Shown here piece after piece: positions 1-11,730 of a DNA stretch of 64,000 nt. Made by a program: the position numbers and the translations under genes. Position 1 is the first letter of the stretch; each line of letters starts with the position of its first letter. The notes beneath the pieces were generated by a model. That model saw only the letters and a list, made by a program, of their open reading frames with translations, ran no database searches and was not told where the DNA came from. Source of the DNA: Excoecaria cochinchinensis (taxonomy: Eukaryota; Streptophyta; Magnoliopsida; Malpighiales; Euphorbiaceae); assembly GCA_947683425.1 (NCBI GenBank), contig CANTUQ010000324.1:372001-436000 (forward strand), read 5' to 3'.

Positions 1-840
1 CACGGTCACAACCGGATTGGTTGTCACCGTGACATACCAAAACTCTCGGCAGAATGCAATCTTGGGGTACCTCACGGTGGTAACCCATTAGGTTGTCACC
101 GTGACATACCCAAACCCCAAAACAGAATGCTATTCCTCACACATTATTATATCATTCATACTAACTATTTATACATTTATATAAATACTTACTTACCCGG
201 TTTTCCACATTATGGGTCTCCATTTAAAAGAGGAATTCATAAGCTAAAAGCATTAGATCACATTTATCATTATCATATTATATAATCACTCAAATATCCA
301 TATGAACCATAATAGCATCATAGATATCTTGCATACTAATACATTCCAATAACATTTATTATCAATGCATGCATCATAGAATATTGTTAGGCAATTACTT
401 CAATCACACATTCACTGTTCATATCCCATATATATATATATTTTATTAATCAAACTCATATCATTTGATGTCTTTCATGAGTATATAACTTAAATCTCAA
501 TTCATAACTATGCATACTTGTTCATATCATACAGGTTTATATAAATTGAAGTATTATAATACTCAATAATGTCATTATACTTAATCCTATTCATGTACAT
601 TTTCCAAGGGATAACTATTCTTAAACTCATTTATAGTCCTAAACATGCATCGGATGGATCCTAGAAAGTTTCGGTGTGATGCGGGTTCAATTCGGGAAGA
701 AAAACACATAAAATGGTCAAAACAGAAGGGGTCACGGTGGTAATGAATTTGTTGCGACCGTGAGGTCCAAAAATAAGCATTCTACCTTCCCTGGGCATTG
801 GTCACGGTGGTAACCATTTTGCTTGCCACCGTGACATACC
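1..840. repeat. Four imperfect hairpin words of the CACGGTG...CACCGTG type
   Basis: Copies at 1-31, 73-103, 733-762 and 803-833 each have a left arm like CACGGTGGTAACC, a 5-10 nt AT-rich middle and a right arm like GGTTGTCACCGTG. They stand out as GC-rich islets in AT-rich DNA. Related words recur at 7716-7889, 17462-17497, 46254-46285 and 46324-46356. Confidence 0.85.
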
Positions 841-2279
841 CAAAAATAGCAAAACAGAAGCAAAAAGTCAGGACTACTTCACTACTCTATTTTGTACAGC
901 CTAAAACAATGTCTAAACCTCATTTTAAGCAAAACTTTCTTCTTAACAATTGTTCCCTAGGATGTTAACTTTCAAATGCAACAAATTTCAGATCAATTGG
1001 ACATCAACAGATTAAGATATGATCTAAACAACCTATAGTGTTCAAGTAGCCCGACCTAAACAGAGACACTACGGTTTTGGTAAATTTCCAGGATCTTAGA
1101 GCAAGAATTTGCCCAAGGTCATTTCTGAGACTTTTAAATACATGGAAGTCATGGTTCTAATAGCTCTAGAATCACACGATTTAGAGATCTAAAACTCTAC
1201 TTATGACAAAAACAATACATAGAGGTCAGATGAGAACTGAACAGAATTGCCAAAAATCACCATAAAACATCAAATTCAAAGAAATTCCCAAACTCATGCA
1301 TTTCAATACCAACCCTCATATACATCTATCTCAATCAATAACATGGATTACTAATACATTTTCCAAATTAATTCATGCATAAACTCATATCAAAGAACTC
1401 AATTTCTGAAAAGCAAACACAAATACACACTCATGATCCAAGGAGAATTAGGCAATGACAACTCAAAACTCAAATGTAGAAATCAAAGCTCCCAAACCTC
1501 TTTGAAGCACAACCCAGCTGATCTTCACTCTTCAATCTTCTCTTTGCCTTTACACTTCTTCTTGACACCAACCACTTGCACAAACAAACCCAGAAAATCC
1601 TTAATCCAAACCCCAACTCACAATCAATCAAAACCAAAAGAAGAAGAAAGAGAACCATATGCAGGAAACCCTTAAAACCCAAACACATACCTCTTTAATC
1701 TTGTTCCAAAACTCTCTCAAAATCACTTCTAAGCATGTACAAATCCCAGCCAAAGGAAAGAGATGAAGCAGAAAATGAGCAAGGAAGAAGAGCAAGGGAA
1801 AACCGAGAGAAGGAGAGAGGAAAGAGCAAGGCAGAAATCTGCCCTTTTTTCTTTCTCCTCTTTTCCCTTCTTCCTCTTTCTTTGCATTTAATGCTCACCA
1901 ACCAACATCCACATGGCAGCCTCCTATTGGACCAAACATTCCACCTTTGACTTACCAAACCTTGGCGCCATACTCCTACCTCATTAGATAATTCTTAAGT
2001 AGATATTTTCCATCCTTAGCACAATACACACAATCCACTAGATAATTGCCTTACATCCTTGTTACCAAACAACACACACATACTAGATAAAACCACAACA
2101 AATACCCTACATCCATACACCACATGCACACTAAATAATTTCCCACACTAACTTATTTAATAATTACTTTGCAATTAAGTTCTTATTATCCAATCTTCCT
2201 CATGCATAAATTACTGAAATACCCTTAAATTCCCGACTTAGCATGCAAATTCCGACCAGGCCTGTTTCCGGTTGTGACA
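1..2279 (-). mobile_element. Tekay/Del-type LTR, minus orientation, truncated by window start
   Basis: Reads right to left. Its U3 end is at 2279, where the plus strand shows GGTTGTGACA, the complement of the usual TGTCACAACC start. It aligns by eye with other Tekay-type LTRs of the window: a pyrimidine-rich leader seen as a GA-rich run at 1740-1830, then an AT-rich body holding GC-rich hairpin words at 1-31, 73-103, 733-762 and 803-833. The short ORFs inside are shadows. The other LTR end lies outside the window, so solo LTR or full element cannot be told apart. Confidence 0.7.
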
Positions 2280-2463
2280 TGCACGATCATGACACTACCG
2301 CTGCAACAAAAGACAATACACCGACAATATGGTAACGACCACTCCAACAATTCCATCCAGTCTGGGAAAGCGACCGCCTCAGGTACGTGTCTCTTCCCTT
2401 CTTTTCTGAATTTTAGCTCACTTAGGCACCTAAGTCCTAGAGTTCCCCAAAATTGGGGGCAAC
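2280..2463 (+). mobile_element. 3' internal tail and polypurine tract of a Tat-type element
   Basis: Non-coding sequence between the end of the minus LTR (2279) and the Tat LTR start (2464). It ends in a purine run AAAATTGGGGGCAAC at about 2449-2463, directly before the LTR. This is where the plus-strand priming polypurine tract of an LTR retrotransposon lies. The LTR at 2464 is therefore the 3' LTR of an element whose coding part was removed or displaced on the left. Confidence 0.6.
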
Positions 2464-2699
2464 TATAGACACCGGGTCCCAAGGCGGTCCAATATCATAA
2501 TTACCCGATGATGAAAGTGATACTTGCCAGTAAAGGTGTCAAAAATGATGATCCCCTTGTCGAAAATTCCCTAAATTCCTCCAAGAATTTCAATGCAAAA
2601 ATTTGCATTTTTACTCTCATTTATTTATTTATTTATTTATTTTTATTTTATTTTTTTATTTTTATTTATTTTATTTTTATTTTTGATTTTTACTTTTTT

Positions 2700-2935
2700 T
2701 CGCATGCCACGCGTGCGGGCCGCGCAGGTTGTGGAGGCACGGGCGCGCACACAGCAGGGGACAACGCATGCCCTTGCGCGCGCGCAGCAGGGAGGTTGCG
2801 TGCCCCCCCTGCGCACACATAGTAGGGACGACGCGCGTGCCCCTGCACGCGCGCAGCAAGGGCAGCACGCGCCCCTGCGCACCCGCAGCAGGGACACTGG
2901 GCGCTTGCATTGCTCCTCCTTCACGCGGCCATTTT
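2700..2935. repeat. GC-rich island of ~33-35 bp tandem units in Tat LTR
   Basis: The core CAGCAGGG or a one-base variant recurs at about 2752, 2787, 2820, 2855 and 2885. Between cores lie GC runs such as GCGCGCGCGCAG that can pair with CTGCGCGC. It sits upstream of the LTR leader. Confidence 0.75.
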
Positions 2936-3705
2936 GACCGCTCGGTTGCTTTCACCTGGTTTTCCTACATTTTCAGTCCGATTTTTCCGCTTTCTTTCAT
3001 GTTTTTATTCTTTTCTCGGTTAATTAAAAATAAAATAGACTTTGTCTTTTTCCATTTTTGGACGAGGTAAAAATTAAAAAGGAGAACTGGGTTTTCATTT
3101 AGAGGGAGCTGCCATTTTATTCAAAAGGAAAAATTTAGTTTTTCTCTCAAAAAAGAACAAGGGCAGCCATAGTTTGTTCAAGAAAAAAAATAAAAAATGT
3201 TCAAAGTTTTCAAATTCTTTCTTCTTCTTTCTTCAAAAAACATATTTCATTCTTGGATTGATTTTGAGCAAGAAAAATTAATTTTCTTTATTCAATCATC
3301 CACCAAAAATATTTTCATCAAAATATTTTCTTTGATTTAACTTGTTCCAAAACACAAATTTTTATATTTTCTTCAAGCATTTTATCACCATAAATTCGAC
3401 AAGGAGGACGGATCAAGGCATCCTATTTTCCGATCTATAAATTCTGAGGGTAAATAATTTTGGGCCCGATCTCGTTTATTTTTGTGTACCATTTATTGTT
3501 GTTAATATTATTATTTTCTGTTAATATTAACATATTCATAATTTATTTCTAGCATTTTAATGGGGTTAATATTTTTGACATCTTCAGTGGTTTACAATTT
3601 GTTTTTTTGTTGTTTTAGATTGCCCCTGATGTCGTCAACCTTATTATTACTATAACTATTGCCATTTGTGTTCATTGTTGACATTTGCTTGCTTGCTTGC
3701 TTACC

Positions 3706-3707
<2 letters not shown>

Positions 3708-3774
<67 letters not shown>

Positions 3775-3823
3775 CATTATATTTGTGTTTATATTTATGA
3801 TTACGTTATTATCATCATCATCA

Positions 3824-3894
<71 letters not shown>

Positions 3895-3996
3895 GTAAAC
3901 GGATTTGGTTGTATGGTCTTTCCCTTTTTGCTATCCTTATTATTACTATTATTATTATGTTATATTTATTTGTTTCATATCATCATCATCATCATG

Positions 3997-4042
<46 letters not shown>
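3708..4042. repeat. (ATT)n microsatellite cluster inside the LTR
   Basis: Three long ATT runs (about 3708-3775, 3828-3894 and 3998-4041) are separated by short unique segments and ATC triplets. Runs of the same kind sit at the matching LTR position in the copies at 9973-10120 and 32349-32576 (reverse strand). Confidence 0.95.
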
Positions 4043-4998
4043 GCATTATGTATTTGTGTTCAATATTTACTTCGTATCTACTTGATTAATTTTGTTTAGA
4101 ATTATTACTAATATTTTTGTGTTATTTTGCTGTCTGAGGATTAAAATTTGAGTCACTTTGCGTGCATAGCCTGTGACCCCCCGGATGGGTCATGATACGT
4201 AGACGAACACTCCGGTTCAGTGAGATCTTTTCAACCCCCTTTCATGTGTTTTGTGTTTGCTTGTAAATAATTATTTCATTTGTGCACGCGTGCGATAAAA
4301 AGTCACAAAAATATTTCTATAATTAAATTGAAATTTTTACTAATAAAATTGGGACCAATGTCCCTCCTTTTAGCCAAAGAATGTAAAATGACACAATAAA
4401 ATGAAGAGTTAGTTTTCTCCAAAAATGGGATCACTCATCCCGATTTTTCAACTCAACAATCAAATGACTCTTCGAACCCTCTTTAAATAAACGCGAAGGA
4501 ACCAATGTTCCTAAACCTTTAAATAAGTACGAAGGAACCAATGTTCCTAAACCAAATAAATGTCCCGATTTATGTATAATTTCCTTATGTTTGATTTTGT
4601 TTGATTGTTTAAATTTATGTTCATTTTCTTTTGGGCCCTTGTAATTAATTTTGGGGTAACATTATTTAATTTTCATTTTGGGATTGTATTCCGTCCCTAT
4701 TTATATTTTTAATCTTCTTTCAATGGGGTTGTATTCCGCCCCAACTCCTCTTGTAATTGTGTGCTTGCATGTTTATTTGCTTTCCTTTATCGCTTTCATT
4801 TATTGCTTTATCTATAGCTTTCCTTTATTCGCTTTCTGAATGCTTGTAGTGTGCTTTAATTAAACGTATAAATCGTGTGAGATAAGAGATAGAATTTTAG
4901 GAAGTTAAAAACTCATTTATAATTAACCAAAGTATAAATAAGAGCGAAGTTCTGAACACCAATCTCTGGTCTAGACCAATAAGAGCTTAGAGACTTTT

Positions 4999-5029
4999 CC
5001 CAATTTCTTGTAAATTGGGTGGCGACTCC
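4999..5029 (+). other. U5 hairpin followed by PBS-like sequence
   Basis: Stem arms CCCAATTT (4999-5006) and AAATTGGG (5012-5019) are followed at once by TGGCGACTCC (5020-5029). The latter equals the first 10 nt of the tRNA-Arg PBS of these elements. A decayed second module is at about 5078-5120. Similar modules exist in every Tat LTR of the window. Confidence 0.75.
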
Positions 5030-5210
5030 ATGATACCTCAAAGGTGCCTAAAAGCGTCATGGGGCTAGATCTTCCTTTCCAATGTTTTATTAGAAAGGAA
5101 GCATCCAAGATGTCTCATGACGCCCATGATAAAAAAAGACACGAACTAGTCGCTCGAATCCCAAAAGGCGGATTTCGCCAGGGCCCTTATTGGGTTCGGC
5201 GCACGTCACA

Positions 5211-7701
5211 GTATGGAATTTTGGGTTAGTGAGGATGTTATTGAAAGGAAATTAAAAGTATTTGAAGGGAAGAATTTAAAGAGGGATTTAATGGGAGTTT
5301 ACCAAAGGACTTAGTGGAAGTTTGGCTAGGAGTGGACAAGTGGCAAGAGGTGAGCTTGACACCTAGGATCCTACATGCAATATAAGAGTTAGTGGAGACA
5401 AGAGTGTCTTCTTTTTTTTTTTTTTTTGCATGTGGATTCGGTCTCTCTCTCTCTCTCTCTTGGTCCTTTTTCCTTCTTTTTTCCTTCGTTCTTCTTCTAA
5501 TATTCTTTGTAAGTTTCCTTTTCTTGTTTAATTTCCTTGAGCTTTGGATCGATTTGAAGAGGATAAGTGATAAATTGGGAAGGTAAGTTTGGTTTAGAAT
5601 TAAAGTTTCTTCTTCTTCTTGGTTCTTATTTACGTATTTGAGTGGGTTTGATTCATGGATTAAGTGTATGTTTTGTTGGATTTGTGCAAGAAGCTTCAGA
5701 TAAGAGAGGAGACAAGGGTAAAGACAAGGTTTAAGCTAGAAGATAGAGTTGTCAAGCTTCTTTTTTAGGTTTGGGATTTTATGTGATTTCTGTTAGTAGA
5801 TGAACGATTGATCTAGTTGGGAAAATTGTGAGCTTTGAAATAGTTCAACAGCTCTTTTAGCTATTAATTTGTGTTTGGAATTATTTTTGCTTTAGTTGCA
5901 TGTTTGGTTGATTGGGAAATTATGGGTTTTGAAGAGTTTCATAACTCTTCTAGTGTTAAATTATACATAGGATAGAATGGATAAATTGATAAAGTCCTGT
6001 TTAGATGTATTTTGTTTGATTGTTACATGATAATTATGAGTTTGCTGTAAATTGTGCATAAAAAGTTACTTGTATGAGATTATATAGCTTGAAGGCCGTT
6101 TTGGCTGGAATTGGTGTTTGATTGTGTCAAAATATGAGTTTCATAACTCTAAAGTGAGTGTGGCATGGTTTTGGTTGATTTTGAATTCATTCATGTGAAA
6201 ATAGGATAGACAGTTGCTAGAGATTTGTAAAGTTGGGAGTTTGAACATAGAGTTCAAGCTCTATCGTGAGCGAGACAGAGTGCCCTATAGGCAAAGGTTT
6301 GCTAGATCGTGCTCTATCACGAGCGCGAGGTTTCTCGCGAGTCCGATAGAAGGCAGATTGGTGTTCTATAGCATGCACGAGCTCTGCTGCGAGCACGATA
6401 GAAGGTATATGCATGGTCTATTGTGAGTGTGATAAGGGTCGTGAGCGCGACATAGTTAAAAGTCAAGAATACAAGTTATTTATATTTATTTGTGTGTAAT
6501 ATTGCGTTGGATTATGAAAGACTAATCGTATGTAAGTTAAATGTGTTAACATAAGAGAGAATATATGAGATGTTTGATGAGATTTGGTATACTTAGTGTG
6601 CAATGTGAAATTAAGATATTCATGTATACTATATGAACAAGTAAAATGAATAAGAGCATGATTAATAGATATAGCTTTGGCATTATTAACAAACAAATAT
6701 GTATGTATGTTCATGGTTGCAAAGTTAACTTATAATGTGAGTTAGCTATGCTAATGGCTTGTTAAGGTCCTTAAGTACATGTAAAGTATATGGTATAGTG
6801 AATAGATTATATATATTAAGCCTGAATTAGACATAGCAGTGGATAGATGGGCATGCTTATAAAGGGTTAGAGTTACAGCTACCAGAGTGGCACCGATTGT
6901 GTCTAGAGTTTGATACCTTGAGTATTCAGATGTTTATGAGTTAGGTCTCCAGATGTTTGATACTATTTGTCATCATCCAGAGTACCCATATCCACCATTG
7001 ATGTGAATTAAGGCTATGCTATACTATTGAATGCTTATGATTGTGCTAGAGATGAAATGAAGGCTATTGGATGTCTATGTTGTTATAAGAAATGCAATGA
7101 TATGTATATATGTATTTGAATGCATAACAAATGTAATGATGTTATGTTATAAATTATCATACATGATGCTTGCTTATAGAGGGATTATGTGCAAGTTAAA
7201 GAGAATGTAATCGATAAAGGCATATTGATATCATGTTTATTTGATTGCTCTTTAGTAAATGGTACCAAATAAGCAGCATGTTGTATAATGTTATACATAT
7301 TGCTTGATGTTTGTGACTTTGTTAGAAGTCTATTTGCTTTTGTTTATCCCCACTGAGCCTTCGCTCAGCACGAGTGTTTTCCCGTATAGGTTGCAGGTTG
7401 GCTATAGAGAGTTGTGCATCTGCTGGCCACTAGGAGTTAGAGCTTGATGTGTTTTTTTTGTATAAGATTCTTTTTGTAATGGATAATGTAGTGATATGTA
7501 AGAGAATTTTTTTTATATGATAAGGGTAATGCTGTTAAGGATAATGGTACATTGTAATATATATAACTAAATTTTGTATATATGATATTCCGCTTATAGT
7601 AATTAAAGAAAGTTTATTAGTGCTTATTTGTTTCGTATGTATTGTTTGTGTATGCATGCATAGCAACTCCAATATCCTTCCAGGGGTATTGGGGCGCTAC
7701 A
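5211..7701 (+). mobile_element. Tekay/Del-type LTR, plus orientation
   Basis: Resembles the solo LTR at 44969-48099: a TATAAG box at 5381, a pyrimidine-rich stretch at 5404-5520 with a CT run, an AT-rich body, a palindrome cluster at 6259-6452, the TCCCCACTGAGCCTTCGCTC block near 7350, and an end CCAGGGGTATTGGGGCGCTACA at ~7680-7701. The left boundary with the Tat LTR is uncertain and may be a truncation. I found no target duplication matching the right flank AAACA. Confidence 0.65.
6259..6452. repeat. Cluster of CTATCGTGAGC...GATAG palindromic words
   Basis: The cluster holds several imperfect palindromes built from CTATCG(T/C)GAGC and its complement (near 6261, 6305, 6366 and 6393), plus GTCGTGAGCGCGAC near 6438. 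It is GC-rich within an AT-rich LTR. The same words occur at 22030-22047, 34338-34672, 39222-39400 and 48165-48310. Confidence 0.75.
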
Positions 7702-8832
7702 AAACAGATGTACCTCACGATGACAACCAAATGGTTGTGACCGTGACATAAGAACAACCCAAAACAGAATGGAAAACAGACATACCTCATGGTGACAACC
7801 AAATGGTTGTGACCGTGACATATAAACAATTCGAGGCAGAATAGAAAATAGGCATACCTCACGGTGACAACCAAATGGTTGTGACCGTGACATATGCAAT
7901 TTTTGAGACAGAAGGGAAATCAAAAGCATTTAACTTATCTTTTTCAAACCCTTTTTCCTACCTTAATATACATGAGCATAAAACTCATCAAAACACCATT
8001 TTTAACTAACATACCCTTCTAACTAAATGACAACCTACATGTTAACTTTCAAACAACACAACTCTCATTACATTTGAACTTAAAATCAAGGAGTTGTGGC
8101 CAAGGGAACACAACCTGCTCCAAAGGCCCTTATACAAAATTTTGGCTACAATTATAGACACTTTTGAAGACCTTAGAGTCCTCAAAACAACAAAGCTATT
8201 TCCATAACAATTTAAGACATAGACAATATGGTATCAATCCAATTGGCCTCATTCATTTTAGATTTGTGAAACTCATTTTATGACCTAAACAATCTAAATA
8301 GGTCAAAATGGAACTCAAACCAATTCTACACTTCTAACTCATCAAGCTTCAAACTAACTAATTTTACACAACTTTATCATCAAACTCAAGCTAAAATTCT
8401 CTAACACAAGCATGAATACCACAACACTTGCAATTCCCCATTAGGAACTCATTCATTCACAATTACTCAACAATTTCTCAAGTTTCTAGAAATTAGGGTT
8501 ACATGCTTAGGTCAATAAACTCATGGCAATCAATTTAGCTCATCAAGCTCATCTCTTCAATTCAATTCATCACACAACATAAACACACATTTCAGATACA
8601 CAAGTAATCAATTTAACACACATAGCATTTAGTTTCTTAAACCTCTTCTCCTATGCTCCAATGTGCTCACTTGGCACTTGGCTCACCAACCTTCTCCTTT
8701 CCTTTATCTTTTCTTAATTCTAACCATTACAAACACAATCCAATTTCCAGAATTGGAACAAAGGAATCAATCTCAAACTCATCACAGAAAGAAGATAGAA
8801 AAAAAGGAGAAGAAATAACCACAATTACTTAC
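7702..8832 (-). mobile_element. Tekay/Del-type LTR fragment, minus orientation
   Basis: Aligns by eye with the minus LTR at 48105-49712: AGGAGTTGTGGCCAAGGGAA near 8090, CATGCTTAGGTCA near 8501, a block CTCCTATGCTCCAATGTGCT near 8650, then GA-rich sequence. It is cut on the right by the Tat LTR at 8833 (flank CTTAC) and on the left by the plus-oriented LTR ending at 7701. Three hairpin words lie at 7716-7889. Confidence 0.65.
7716..7889. repeat. Three near-identical hairpin words, ~71 bp apart
   Basis: Copies at 7716-7745, 7788-7816 and ~7859-7889 read CACGGTGACAACC, AAAT or AAATG, GGTTGTGACCGTG with one or two changes. The spacer includes AAAACAGAATGG. The arms pair almost perfectly, so each would fold into a ~13-bp hairpin in RNA. 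Confidence 0.85.
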
Positions 8833-9244
8833 TGTAAACACCAGGTTTCGAGGCGGTCCAAGATCAGGATTACCCAATGATGAAAATAAAGACCGATTCA
8901 TTGACAAAAAAGTGAGGATCGATCGTTTCCTTGTCAACATTATTTTTTTTAGAAAATAAATAAAAAATGTATATATTTTTAAAATTAAGAATAAAAAAGA
9001 AGGTTGAAATCTATAGTCTTTTGTCAAAAAAGGTTAAAAAAAAAAATTTTTGGTAACTCGCAGCCGTGGGCACTCGAAGCACGGCCGCAGGCATGCGTAG
9101 CGCCCCTGCTCGCCTGTCAACACCCCCCTGTTTTCGCCGAAAATCGACTTTTTGGCCTTTTTTTGGGTTTTAACCGATTTTTAATTTTTTTTAATTTTTT
9201 AAACTATTTTCCTAATTAAATTAGGGTTTTCTCTTGATAATGGG

Positions 9245-9252
9245 TATAAATA
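9245..9252 (+). promoter_or_regulatory. TATA box of the Tat LTR
   Basis: TATAAATA lies ~410 bp into the LTR, after the GC island and before a purine-rich leader. This is the expected U3 promoter arrangement. Inferred from sequence only. Confidence 0.6.
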
Positions 9253-9972
9253 GAATATTTTGGAGAGAGAAAAGGGGATTTTTTGTGAGAGAGCTTGGAG
9301 AGGTTTTCTTGAGAGAAAAAACCATTTTTGAGAGAAAAAAAATTCTTTCTTCATCTTTCTTGATTTTTCTTAGATCTAGAAAATATTTAGTGAGTTTGGA
9401 TTAACTTGAGGAAGGAAAATTAATTTCCTTAGCTTGGATTTTCTCATCAAAACTCAATTTTTTGAGTTCTTGTGTTGGAATTTTTTGAGATAAAAACTTA
9501 AGATTTTTTAATCTTTTTGAATTTATTTTTGAATCTTGACCAGGAAAAATAGATTGAGATATCTTCATTCCAAATCATCAAATTTGAGTGTAAATATTCT
9601 TAAATATATTATTATTATCTAATTTTATTTTATTTTTTGTTGCATTTAAGAACATGTGTTTTTGAGATTTCGATTTTCCAATTTTTATCTCGTTTTTGGT
9701 ATAAAAATGGGTAAATTTGTATAATTTGGGTGTGAAAAAATGGATTTATTGATTTTCTCTTTTTTGGTATGATTTTTATGGTAATCATTTTTTATGTTTG
9801 AATATTATTTTTGTTGCATGTTTATTTGTTCCTCACCCACCTTGTTTACTTATTTTGTTTTATTTTTCATTGTCATTTACTGTTGTTCTTATTGTTATTA
9901 TTAATATTCCTATTATTGTCATTTATCATTGCTATTACTATTATTTTTTATTGTCATCATATTATTATCATT

Positions 9973-9975
9973 ATT

Positions 9976-10037
<62 letters not shown>

Positions 10038-10120
10038 GTTAGTGCTACTATTGTTATTGTTATTATTATTATTATTATTATTAATGTTATTATTACTATT
10101 ATTATTACTATTATTATTAT
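9973..10120. repeat. (ATT)n microsatellite cluster
   Basis: Long ATT runs with scattered GTT and ACT triplets, at ~1.14-1.29 kb from the LTR start. That is the same relative position as in the copy at 2464. Confidence 0.95.
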
Positions 10121-10615
10121 TGCTATTATTACTGTTTTTATTTTTTTTCATTGTTATTGTCATTATCATTATATTTTTGCATGATTACTTTCTAATTCCC
10201 TTTACATGTGAGCTGTTTGCGCATTAAATTGGTGTGCTTAATTTAACCTATTTTATTTTCTACTTGTGCGTTAATATTATTCTATATTTTTTGATCGGTG
10301 ATCGGCAAGTGTACCGAATCAACAAGTAATAAAGTGGGATATAGTTAGGACCCCGAGTTATCGTACCCAAGGGAAAAAGGATTGTCACGTTAAATATCTA
10401 TAGAAGAGTGAATTTGAGATATCCCCAGTATGTTTGGTGGAGAAAACTAAGCTAAGCAAGAAAATAAATTAACAATTAAAAATAAAAGTGTTCATCAAGA
10501 AATTACTCAAGGATGAAATTAAATGCTTAGGAAATTCTATCCTCACAAATGTAATTGGAAATTGGTAAAACAATATAAATATGAAATTCTGGACAACCCA
10601 ACTAAACCCAAGCAT

Positions 10616-10818
10616 CCCATTCCGGAGCAAGCTACACTAATTGCATGACGTCCCATTCCGGAGCAAGCCATACAACTAGCCTAAGCACGGGTCTAAAGTC
10701 CTAGATTCGGTTTGCTTTCCCATTCCGGAGCCAAACAACCCAAAATCCATATATTCCTCACATTCCACTCTAGTCTTAAATCATAAAATCCTGCACTTTT
10801 AGATTCCCATTCCGGAGC
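10616..10818. repeat. Four CCCATTCCGGAGC boxes
   Basis: Exact 13-mers at 10616-10628, 10652-10664, 10719-10731 and 10806-10818. The other LTR holds the same four at about 19068-19270, one with a single change (CATTCTGG). The 13-mer occurs nowhere else that I noticed. Confidence 0.9.
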
Positions 10819-11369
10819 AGTCCAAAAGACACAGCAAGAATAATAAAAACTAAGTATAAATAAATTATAACACAAATTAAATTTGAAATCAATCATCATT
10901 TCGGACTAAAAATCATGATCAAACCTAATAATCATTATAATTGCAGAAAATATAACAAGAGAAATAAAAGAAATCATGAAAATATTCATTAAATCCAAAT
11001 ATCCAAAATACAAATATGATTCAAGAACTCCTAATCAAGAATAACTACTCTAACATCAAGAATATAAACATAAAATATGAAAAATCAAAGTTTAGAATAC
11101 ACCCTTTATGAGAGAGAAAATAGATCTTGAAGCTCTTATTCATCAACCTGCGAATCTCCTTGAATCCCCAAAAATATAAATTTAAACTAAAAATAATCTA
11201 AATTAATTAAGAACAAAATTGCAATCTAAAATTAAATCTATCTAACAGAATTTAAAAGGAGAATTAAAACCTAAAATAAAATAAAAGACTGCTGGAAACT
11301 AAAAGAAAAATAATCCTAAATCTACCAGCCCCCCTTAGATGCAGCGGTGCTTTCATTTAATATCTGAAG

Positions 11370-11730
11370 AAAAGCACAGCTGTGTCTTGTAAAAGCACAG
11401 CTGTGTCCGTGAGTGTTAGGGCGTCGTGTGCGCGATCAGGTTGGAAAAGACGCAGCACAGCTGTGCTTCTCGCATAAGCACAGCTGTGCTTATGGGTGAG
11501 AGAGTGCGCGACCAGGTGGGAAAAGACGCAGCACAGCTGTGCTTCGCGCATAAGCATAGCTGTGCTTATGGGCGAGAGAGTGCGCGACGCTGTCCTCCGT
11601 GTGCGCGCATTGCTGCGTAGCACAGCTGTGCCTTTCGCATAAGCACGGCTGTGCTTCTAGCGTGATCGGCTGTCTGCGTGCTTCCTCCAAAAGCACGGCT
11701 GTGCTTTGCAAAACCACGGCTGTGCTTTAG
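11370..11730. repeat. Array of GCACAGCTGTGC palindromes (3' LTR)
   Basis: About ten copies of the perfect 12-bp palindrome GCACAGCTGTGC or one-base variants, usually extended to AAGCACAGCTGTGCTT. A 76-bp unit with two palindromes and GGCGAGAGAGTGCGCGACC is tandemly repeated (from 11449 and 11525). The ORFs read here in several frames are artefacts of the repeats. Confidence 0.9.

Larger units (their letters stand above)
2464..5210 (+). mobile_element. Tat/Ogre-type LTR, family A (3' LTR)
   Basis: It starts TATAGACACCGGGTCCC, where the other copies start TGTA, so the terminal TG has decayed to TA. It ends GGCGCACGTCACA, as in the 27-kb copy that is followed by a tRNA-Arg PBS. In order it holds the conserved head (AGGCGGTCC...ATTACCCGATGATGAAA), a GC-rich tandem island at 2700-2935, a leader, three (ATT)n runs at ~3708-4042, blocks with ACCAATGTCC and TTGTATTCCG, and a U5 hairpin/PBS-like module at 4999-5029. 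Length 2747 bp. No coding capacity: the poly-Ile, -Leu and -Tyr ORFs only read the ATT runs. Confidence 0.8.
8833..10291 (+). mobile_element. Tat family A LTR, first segment (interrupted)
   Basis: Starts TGTAAACACCAGGTTTCGAGGCGG at 8833 with the conserved head ATTACCCAATGATGAAAA. It has a shortened GC island (9057-9125), a TATA box at 9245, a leader rich in GAGAGAAAA, and ATT repeats at 9973-10120. It stops at 10291, where a 10.1-kb element is inserted after TTTTT. The continuation is at 20414. Confidence 0.8.

Noticed and set aside
2508..3070. Arg/Ala-rich ORFs across the GC island
   Set aside because: Open in several frames because of high GC content; the region is an LTR tandem island without coding signals.
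3592..4089. Long ORFs of poly-Ile, poly-Tyr and poly-Leu (also at 9798-10227 and 32198-32766)
   Set aside because: They only translate ATT microsatellites and have no start context or homology.
5044..5229. 61-codon ORF at the LTR end
   Set aside because: It covers the U5 hairpin modules of a Tat LTR and runs across the LTR boundary; it resembles no protein.
10616..10818. CRISPR-like regularly spaced 13-mers
   Set aside because: The repeats are too short, the spacing is irregular, they are located inside an LTR, and the genome is a plant genome.
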